A stretch of DNA of 30,236 bases from an uncultured Sphingomonadales bacterium (lineage in GTDB: Bacteria > Pseudomonadota > Alphaproteobacteria > Sphingomonadales > Sphingomonadaceae), in the NCBI GenBank assembly GCA_937898535.1, contig CALDKP010000007.1, positions 1 to 30,236 on the forward strand, in the 5' to 3' direction. The stretch's first letter is position 1; every line of letters starts with the position of its first letter. The notes under the pieces were generated by a model that was given only the letters and a program-made list of their open reading frames with translations, made no database searches and had not been told where the DNA came from. This document shows, piece by piece, positions 24,553-30,236 of this stretch. The translations under genes were made by a program, and so were the position numbers.

Positions 24553-26367
24553 ATGAAGCGATCCATCAAGAGCCGTTGGCTGGCGGGTGCAGCCTTGCTC
24601 GTTCTCTCAACCCCCGCCGTTGCGGACGAGGCTGATCGCAGACAGGCGCTTTTCGGTGATGTCCATGTGCATACCGGACTGTCGTTCGATTCCTATATTT
24701 TCGGAATCAGGCGCACACCGGATGATGCATATCGATATGCGCTTGGGGAAAGCGTGCGCCATGCCAGCGGCTATGACATTCAGTTAAAGGGCGGCGCGCT
24801 CGATTTCTATGCGGTGACCGATCACAGCGAATATCTGGGCGTGTTGCCCGCCATGGATGATGCATCCAGCCCGATGTCGTTAATCGATTATGCCAAGGAT
24901 ATGTTCTCAAATGTGCGCGACAAGATTGCGGCGGCTTTTGGCAGGGTGTTTCAGTCGATTACTGATGGCAAACCCATCCCTGAAATGGACAATCGCGAGG
25001 TTGTCCGTTCGGCATGGGCTGAATTGAACGGCGCTGCAGAACGCTTTTACAAACCCGGCAAATTCACCACCTTCACAGGTTATGAATATACCTCCCAGCC
25101 GGGATACGGAAATCTGCACCGCGTGGTGTTGTTCAAGGGCAGCCGCGTGCCGGAACAACCATTTGGATCTCTTGATTCCGTCAATCCCGAAGATTTGTGG
25201 ACATGGCTGGATGGTAACCGCGCGAAGGGAATTGATGGCATTGCTATTCCGCATAATAGCAATGTCTCTGATGGCCGCATGTTCCAGCTGACCGACTTTG
25301 CAGGCAAGCCCATAGACAGTGCCTATGCCGAGACGCGGATGCGCAATGAACCGATTGTCGAGATGAGCCAGGTCAAAGGCACGTCAGACACGCATCCCTT
25401 GCTCTCCCCCAATGACGAATGGGCTGATTTCGAAACCTATGACACGTTGCTCGGCACAGACATCAAGGGCAAGGCAGACGGCAGCTATATTCGTCAAGCG
25501 CTGCAGCGCGGGCTAGCGATTGAGGAGAAGACCGGGCGCAATCCCTATCAGTTTGGACTAATCGGATCGTCGGATACGCACAATGCCGGCGGGCCCGTGG
25601 AAGAGGATCATTATTTCGGCAAAACCGGCCTGAACGATGGAACTCCGGAGGGCCGCCGTGCCGTGAACTATGCTGGCGAGGAGAATCTCAAAGGATCGAA
25701 CGCCACACCCTTTTATAAATGGAGCGCAGCAGGACTAGCTGGGGTTTGGGCAGAGCGGAATAACCGCGAAGATATTTTCGCAGCCTTCCGACGCAAAGAG
25801 ACCTTCGCAACGTCCGGCCCACGCATCAAGGTGCGGCTGTTTGCGGGCTATAACTATCCCGCAGCCATTTTCGCCCGCAAGGATTTTGCGAAGCTGGCAT
25901 ATGGACAAGGCGTCCCGATGGGCAGCAATCTGGCTTTGGCAGGGCGCGGCGCACCAACTTTCCTCGCACAAGCCATCAAGGATGCGAACAGTGCCGGGTT
26001 GCAACGCCTGCAGATCATCAAGGGCTGGAGCGAGAATGGGCAGTTGAAAGAGGCGGTCTATGACATAGCCTGCGCATCAGGCGTTCCCGATAACAAGACC
26101 CACCGCTGCCCGGCGGTCGCTGCCAATGTAAATACCAAGACCTGCCGGATCAATCCCAAGCTCGGCGCACCCGAATTGAAGATAGCTTGGCGAGACCCGG
26201 AATTCGATGCGAAACGTCGCGCCTTTTATTATGTACGTGTATTGGAAAATCCAACATGTCGTTGGTCAACTTATGAAGCCAATTTACTGGGTAAGCCGGT
26301 ACGCAAAGAATTACCTTTGACGATACAGGAGCGGGCGTGGAGTTCGCCAATATGGGTGCGGGGATGA
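24553..26367 (+). CDS. DUF3604 protein, exported PHP-like putative metalloenzyme (paralogue 1)
   Basis: A 604-residue protein with a Sec signal peptide (about residues 1-25, ending PAVADEA). DUF3604 (PF12228) has no assigned function that I know. The sequence resembles a PHP-type metal centre: FGDVHVHTG (D36, H38, H40), VTDHSEYLG (D90, H91, E93), GYEYT (E178), GNLHR (H189), IPHNSNVS (H234) and GLIGSSDTHN (D341, H343). The order and spacing of these acidic and histidine residues suggest a hydrolase-like metal site acting in the periplasm; this is inference. ATG 24553 is chosen because GGGAGAGG lies 5 nt before it and because the signal peptide then starts with KRSIKSR. Its stop overlaps the next paralogue in ATGA. 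The remnant of a third copy lies just upstream. Confidence 0.88.
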   Translation: MKRSIKSRWLAGAALLVLSTPAVADEADRRQALFGDVHVHTGLSFDSYIFGIRRTPDDAYRYALGESVRHASGYDIQLKGGALDFYAVTDHSEYLGVLPAMDDASSPMSLIDYAKDMFSNVRDKIAAAFGRVFQSITDGKPIPEMDNREVVRSAWAELNGAAERFYKPGKFTTFTGYEYTSQPGYGNLHRVVLFKGSRVPEQPFGSLDSVNPEDLWTWLDGNRAKGIDGIAIPHNSNVSDGRMFQLTDFAGKPIDSAYAETRMRNEPIVEMSQVKGTSDTHPLLSPNDEWADFETYDTLLGTDIKGKADGSYIRQALQRGLAIEEKTGRNPYQFGLIGSSDTHNAGGPVEEDHYFGKTGLNDGTPEGRRAVNYAGEENLKGSNATPFYKWSAAGLAGVWAERNNREDIFAAFRRKETFATSGPRIKVRLFAGYNYPAAIFARKDFAKLAYGQGVPMGSNLALAGRGAPTFLAQAIKDANSAGLQRLQIIKGWSENGQLKEAVYDIACASGVPDNKTHRCPAVAANVNTKTCRINPKLGAPELKIAWRDPEFDAKRRAFYYVRVLENPTCRWSTYEANLLGKPVRKELPLTIQERAWSSPIWVRG

Positions 26368-28238
26368 GCATGAAAAACTGGCTGATTGGAACCGCCGTCG
26401 TCATTTCGGTGGCGACCGCCGTTGTCGCGCAACACGCAGCGCCTGCAAAACCAGCCCGCGAATATTCACCTAATCTGGCCGCAGATTATCCTGATCGCGT
26501 CTACTTTGGGGATACCCATCTCCACACCAGTTACAGTGTGGACGCCGGCATGGTGGGTGACCGGCTGGGGCCGGACGAGGCGTACCGCTTTGCACGTGGC
26601 GAGACCGTGACGGCCTCCTTTGGGCACAAGGCGAAGTTACGCCGTCCGCTCGATTTTCTTGTCATCGCGGATCACGCGGAATCGATGGGCCTTGCTCCCT
26701 TGGTGGTCAGCAAAGACCCATTGGCGATGAACGATCCGGGTGGCCGAAAGCTGATCGACTTGGTTGCGGCCGGTGACGTGGCTGCAGCTTATGTGTTTCA
26801 GGCGCGCGAACGCAATGCCGGGCGCACGATCTTGCACAATGATGCGGTTCGCCGTCCCGTGTGGAACCGGATCACCGCCGCTGCTGATCGCTATAATGAC
26901 CCCGGCAAATTCACCGCATTTATCGGCTATGAATATACCTCTGCCCCTAACCGTAACAATCTCCACCGCGTGGTCATGTTTCGCGACGGTGCCGAAAAGG
27001 CAGATAAGATACTTCCTTTATCCGCCATAGAATCATCAGATCCTGAAAAGCTTTGGGACTATCTGGAAAATTACGAAGCAGCGACCGGAGGCCGAGCGCT
27101 CGCCATTCCGCATAATGGAAACCTCTCCAATGGTCGGATGTTCGATGATGTCACTTTTTCAGGTGCCCCGCTCTCGGCCGATTATGCGCGCCGTCGCCAA
27201 CGGTGGGAACCGCTGTACGAAGTCACCCAGATCAAAGGTGACGGTGAAACGCACCCCTTGCTTTCAACGCGCGACGAGTTTGCGGATTATTACCGATGGG
27301 ATCGCGGCAATTTCGGCACCAAGCTGAAGACCTCCGATATGTTACCGCGCGAATATGCGCGGCAAGCGCTGCAGCGCGGCCTAGCCTATGAAGCGAAGTT
27401 GGGTGTCAATCCGTTCAAGTTTGGGATGATCGGATCGTCTGACAGTCACACAAGCCTAGCTGGAACAGTCGAAGACAATTTCTACGGCAAAGTGTCGCCG
27501 ATGGAGCCTGGTAGCGGCGATGCACGCTATGATGAAGCGATCATCCAGCCGCTCGCCCAAATGGAAGGCACGCGCCAGTTCGGTTATGAATCACTGGCGT
27601 CCGGCCTTGTAGGCGTTTGGGCGCGCGCGAACACCCGCGAGGAGATTTTCGACGCGATGATGCGGCGCGAAGTCTTTGCCACCACCGGCTCGCGGATGCG
27701 GCTACGGATGTTCGCCAGTTGGAATTTCACGGCTGCGGATAAGGCTGCGCCCGATTTCGCGCGCACCGCCTATACAAAGGGTGTCCCGATGGGATCAAAC
27801 CTGACGGGCGGTGGTGCGGCTCCCACATTTCTGGTCGAAGCTATGCGCGATCCCGACGGCGCAAACCTCGACCGCATACAGATCGTCAAAGGCTGGATCG
27901 ACAGTGCCGGCAAAATGCAGGAGCGTGTCTTCGACGTGGCATGGAGCGGCAACCGCAAGCCGGGGCGTGGCGGCAAGCTGCCCGCGATCGGTAACACGGT
28001 GAAAGGCGCGACCTACAGCAACAGCATTGGCGCTCCGGTTCTGTCGGCATTCTGGCGCGACCCCAGCCACCGGGCGGGTGAGCGCGCCTTTTATTACGCG
28101 CGCGTGCTTGAAATCCCGACGCCGACATGGTTGGCCTATGACATGGCGCAAATCGGTCCTCGTGCCTTGCCAAAGGATGCTAGGATGGTTCATCAGGAAC
28201 GTGGCTATGGGTCACCAATATGGATTGGGTCGCGATAG
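26364..28238 (+). CDS. DUF3604 protein, exported PHP-like putative metalloenzyme (paralogue 2)
   Basis: A 624-residue paralogue of the preceding gene. A signal peptide (MSMKNWLIGTAVVISVATAV, cleavage near VAQ-HAA) leads into YFGDTHLHTSYSVD (D50, H52, H54), IADHAESMGL (D103, H104, E106), IGYEYTS, NNLHRV, IPHNGNLSNG and MIGSSDSHTS, so every putative metal ligand of paralogue 1 is kept. The tail is FYYARVLEIPTP and HQERGYGSPIW. I start it at ATG 26364, where ATG overlaps the TGA of paralogue 1; ATG 26370 two codons later is an equal candidate. The two proteins have diverged, especially at residues 110-170 and the C-terminal insert, so they may act on different substrates. The membrane-anchored isomerase gene follows after 6 bp. 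Confidence 0.88.
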   Translation: MSMKNWLIGTAVVISVATAVVAQHAAPAKPAREYSPNLAADYPDRVYFGDTHLHTSYSVDAGMVGDRLGPDEAYRFARGETVTASFGHKAKLRRPLDFLVIADHAESMGLAPLVVSKDPLAMNDPGGRKLIDLVAAGDVAAAYVFQARERNAGRTILHNDAVRRPVWNRITAAADRYNDPGKFTAFIGYEYTSAPNRNNLHRVVMFRDGAEKADKILPLSAIESSDPEKLWDYLENYEAATGGRALAIPHNGNLSNGRMFDDVTFSGAPLSADYARRRQRWEPLYEVTQIKGDGETHPLLSTRDEFADYYRWDRGNFGTKLKTSDMLPREYARQALQRGLAYEAKLGVNPFKFGMIGSSDSHTSLAGTVEDNFYGKVSPMEPGSGDARYDEAIIQPLAQMEGTRQFGYESLASGLVGVWARANTREEIFDAMMRREVFATTGSRMRLRMFASWNFTAADKAAPDFARTAYTKGVPMGSNLTGGGAAPTFLVEAMRDPDGANLDRIQIVKGWIDSAGKMQERVFDVAWSGNRKPGRGGKLPAIGNTVKGATYSNSIGAPVLSAFWRDPSHRAGERAFYYARVLEIPTPTWLAYDMAQIGPRALPKDARMVHQERGYGSPIWIGSR

Positions 28239-28244
28239 GAGACG

Positions 28245-29084
28245 ATGGTTTTGAAAGATCGATTGCGTGCGGCGCTCAGGGAACCGCTGGTTCACTTTCT
28301 TCTCATGGGCTTCGCGCTCTTTCTTTTTTTTGCTTGGCGCGGCGATGCTGTTGATCCCGAAAGCCGGACGATTACCATCACCGAAGAACAGGTGGAACGA
28401 CTGGCCGCAAGCTGGGCGCAGACTTGGCAGCGCCCGCCGTCGCAGTCCGAGCTAGACGGGCTAATCCGGGATTTCGTGAAGGAAGAAATTTATTACCGTG
28501 AGGGACTCCGGCTAGGTCTGGAACAAGATGATGCCATCATCCGCCGCCGCATAAGATCGAAGATGGAATTTCTTGCGATTTCAGAACTTGAGAACGAAGT
28601 GCCTAGTGATGCGTCCTTGCAGGCGCTCCTTGACAAAAGTCCGCAAACTTATGCTCAGGACGCACGATACAGCTTTGACCAGATTTATTTGGGGGCGCAG
28701 GATGAAGCAGCCGCGCTCAGCCGTGCCAAGCAGATATTGGAGAGCCTAAAAAACGGCGCAGACTGGCAAAATCTGGGCGATGCAATCTCGCTGCCGCGTA
28801 GCCCTGACAATGTTGACCGCACGCGGATTGCTTCGGACTTTGGTGATGACTTCGCCGCTGCCTTGGCGGGCTTGAAGGCTGGTGCTTGGTCTGGCCCCGT
28901 CGCATCGGGCTTCGGGCTGCATCTTGTCCGTATCCGGGCAGTGCAAACGAGCTCCAAGCCCAAGCTTGCCGACGTGCGGCAGAAGCTAGAAAATGACTGG
29001 CGCGCACAAACGGTAAAGGACCGGGAAGCCAAAGCCTATCAGACGCTGCTCGACGGTTATACGATCAAGATTGCCATACCGTGA
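28245..29084 (+). CDS. Membrane-anchored parvulin-type peptidyl-prolyl cis-trans isomerase
   Basis: A 279-residue PpiC/SurA-type protein. A short cytoplasmic start (MVLKDRLRAALREP) is followed by one transmembrane helix (residues 14-31, LVHFLLMGFALFLFFAW). A helical chaperone-like region comes next (LIRDFVKEEIYYREGLRLGL), then the rotamase domain from about residue 120 to 235, ending with GAWSGPVASGFGLHLVRI, the standard parvulin C-terminal strand. It would sit in the inner membrane facing the periplasm and help fold exported proteins, most simply the two DUF3604 enzymes. AGGAG (28237-28241) overlaps the upstream stop and is only 3 nt from ATG 28245, a short spacing. Its TGA overlaps the GTG of the HupE-like gene. 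Family is clear; client proteins are inferred from context. Confidence 0.87.
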   Translation: MVLKDRLRAALREPLVHFLLMGFALFLFFAWRGDAVDPESRTITITEEQVERLAASWAQTWQRPPSQSELDGLIRDFVKEEIYYREGLRLGLEQDDAIIRRRIRSKMEFLAISELENEVPSDASLQALLDKSPQTYAQDARYSFDQIYLGAQDEAAALSRAKQILESLKNGADWQNLGDAISLPRSPDNVDRTRIASDFGDDFAAALAGLKAGAWSGPVASGFGLHLVRIRAVQTSSKPKLADVRQKLENDWRAQTVKDREAKAYQTLLDGYTIKIAIP

Positions 29085-30064
29085 TCCGCTGGGTTTGGTT
29101 CGCACTGGTAACGCTTTTCCTGATCGCGCAACCCGCGCGTGCAGATGAATTGCGCCCCGGCTATCTGGAGTTCACGCAAAAGACCGACGTAGACTGGACG
29201 CTTATCTGGAAGGCTCCGATGCGCGGCGGGGTGACCCCTGCGACGCAGCCCGTCCTGCCCAAGGGCTGCACCGCCAAGGGCGATCCGCAGCGCGAATTGG
29301 GCGAGATGGCGGTGATCTCTACCTTTGCAGTCTTTTGCAAAGGGCCGGTGGCGGGGCATTCGATTGGACTGTCGAACTTCTCCGCCGCGCAAACCGATGT
29401 CCTGGTGCGCGTTGCGCCGCGCGGCCGCCCGGTGCAAGCCTTGCGGCTCACCGCCTCCGAACCCGCCGTTGAAATCGCAGCAAAGCCTGACGCATGGCAG
29501 GTCGCGCACACCTATTTCGTGATCGGCGTGGAGCACATCGTTTTTGGCTATGACCATTTGCTGTTCGTGGTGTCGCTCGTGCTGCTCCTGACTGGCTTTC
29601 GCACGATAGCGATGGCGGTGACCGCATTCACCGTTGCCCATTCTATCACCCTCATTGGCACCACACTCGGCTTTTTGGGCCTGCCACAGCGTCCGGTAGA
29701 AGCGATTATTGCGCTCTCTATCGTGTTTCTCGCTGTGGAGATTGTGAAGAAAAAAGAGGGTGCGCCGCGGCTCTCGGAGCGTTTGCCTTGGGTGGTCGCG
29801 TTTCTGTTCGGCTTGCTGCACGGTTTTGGATTTGCAGGCGCACTCAAGGAAATCGGCCTGCCTGAAAGCGATGTGCCGACAGCGCTGCTTACCTTCAATC
29901 TGGGCGTCGAGGCTGGGCAATTGATGATTGTCGCGGCAACCCTTGGATTGCTCTGGGCGGTGCGCAGGTTCCAGCCCAGCTGGACGTGTCCTGCGATCCG
30001 CCTATCAAGCTACGCCATCGGAGCCATCGCCTCGATGTGGTTGCTGGAACGGGTACTGCTGTGA
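29081..30064 (+). CDS. HupE/UreJ-family membrane protein
   Basis: A 327-residue protein with a signal peptide (MIRWVWFALVTLFLIAQPARA), a periplasmic domain of about 120 residues with two cysteines (C63, C86), and a six-helix membrane domain from about residue 141. Membrane histidines and acids stand in HupE-type positions: VAHTYFVIGVEHIVFGYDHLLF (H143, H152, D158, H159), FTVAHSITL (H187) and FGLLHGFGFAG (H247). Known HupE and UreJ members accompany hydrogenase and urease genes and carry nickel or cobalt. Neither enzyme is present here, so a metal supply for the DUF3604 enzymes is an inference. GTG 29081 overlaps the isomerase stop (GTGA), and the gene's own TGA overlaps the next start in the same way. 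Confidence 0.87.
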   Translation: MIRWVWFALVTLFLIAQPARADELRPGYLEFTQKTDVDWTLIWKAPMRGGVTPATQPVLPKGCTAKGDPQRELGEMAVISTFAVFCKGPVAGHSIGLSNFSAAQTDVLVRVAPRGRPVQALRLTASEPAVEIAAKPDAWQVAHTYFVIGVEHIVFGYDHLLFVVSLVLLLTGFRTIAMAVTAFTVAHSITLIGTTLGFLGLPQRPVEAIIALSIVFLAVEIVKKKEGAPRLSERLPWVVAFLFGLLHGFGFAGALKEIGLPESDVPTALLTFNLGVEAGQLMIVAATLGLLWAVRRFQPSWTCPAIRLSSYAIGAIASMWLLERVLL

Positions 30065-30236
30065 TCGAAAGCCTGACCGGCATTTCGCTTAGCGAATTGC
30101 TTGCGATCTGGGCGATCATTTTTGTTGCCGGCTTTGTCCGCGGATTGACCGGTATCGGCCTTGCCGTTGTGCTTGTTCCGCCGGTCAATCTTGTTTTGCC
30201 TCCGGAACGCACAGTGTTGCTGGCAATATTGATCGG
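30061..30236 (+). CDS. TauE/SafE-family membrane protein, 5' part (truncated by window edge)
   Basis: The first 58 codons of a gene that runs out of the window. It begins with GTG overlapping the HupE-like stop (GTGA). The sequence LSELLAIWAIIFVAGFVRGL then TGIGLAVVLVPP and LVLPPERTVLLAIL is the first repeat of the TauE/SafE anion exporter family (PF01925), in which the AGFVRG-TG-G segment is conserved. Family members move sulfite, sulfoacetate or related organic anions across the inner membrane. It continues the DUF3604 operon. Whether it exports a product of those enzymes cannot be decided from this piece. Confidence 0.75.
   Translation, partial: MIESLTGISLSELLAIWAIIFVAGFVRGLTGIGLAVVLVPPVNLVLPPERTVLLAILI

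Noticed and set aside
29057..29920. 287-residue open frame on the minus strand opposite the HupE-like gene
   Set aside because: Composition rich in His, Arg, Gln and Glu with no domain, no ribosome-binding site, and complete overlap with a well-supported gene; it is a shadow of the GC-rich plus-strand codons.

Overview
The window looks like chromosomal DNA of an alphaproteobacterium, most likely from the Sphingomonadales. The main clues are a 1060-residue TonB-dependent receptor of the oligomerisation-plug style common in sphingomonads, its pairing with a flavin-dependent 'tryptophan halogenase' homologue, the absence of any SusD partner, and the moderate GC content judged by eye. No rRNA, tRNA or CRISPR array was seen.

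Layout. Positions 1-8100 carry central and amino-acid metabolism: the 3' end of an MDR oxidoreductase, a minus-strand pair of an amino-acid permease and an omega-amino-acid:pyruvate-type aminotransferase, then a divergent plus-strand transketolase/E1-like TPP enzyme and a fused enoyl-CoA hydratase/3-hydroxyacyl-CoA dehydrogenase. Positions 8101-10330 are a gene-poor scar. It holds two diverged direct repeats about 900 bp apart, a small four-helix membrane ORF and an N-terminally truncated phage terminase. A CPA2-type cation/proton antiporter follows at 10352-11728.

Positions 11849-23750 form a coherent beta-glucan (laminarin-like) utilisation locus. A flavin-dependent halogenase homologue (minus) diverges from the receptor. 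After the receptor come a GH16 endo-glucanase lipoprotein, a LacI-type regulator and an MFS transporter, all plus strand. Converging on them is a minus-strand GH3 beta-glucosidase plus FucP/GluP-type sugar transporter operon. The nonamer TTGTGAACG occurs twice in the halogenase/receptor divergent region and once just upstream of the GH3 gene, so it is a candidate operator linking the two arms to the local LacI regulator. The likely logic is receptor uptake across the outer membrane, GH16 cleavage of the chain, GH3 release of glucose, then MFS import.

Positions 24272-30236 hold the most intriguing module. It starts with the decayed tail of one DUF3604 gene and continues with two intact tandem DUF3604 paralogues, exported proteins with PHP-like HxH, DH and SSD-x-H motifs. 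These are followed by a membrane-anchored parvulin-type peptidyl-prolyl isomerase, a HupE/UreJ-family membrane protein and the start of a TauE/SafE-family membrane protein. Three of the four junctions are 4-bp ATGA/GTGA overlaps and the fourth is 6 bp, so this is a tightly coupled operon. I infer an uncharacterised exported metalloenzyme system with its own folding helper and transport components. Its substrate and metal cannot be read from the sequence.
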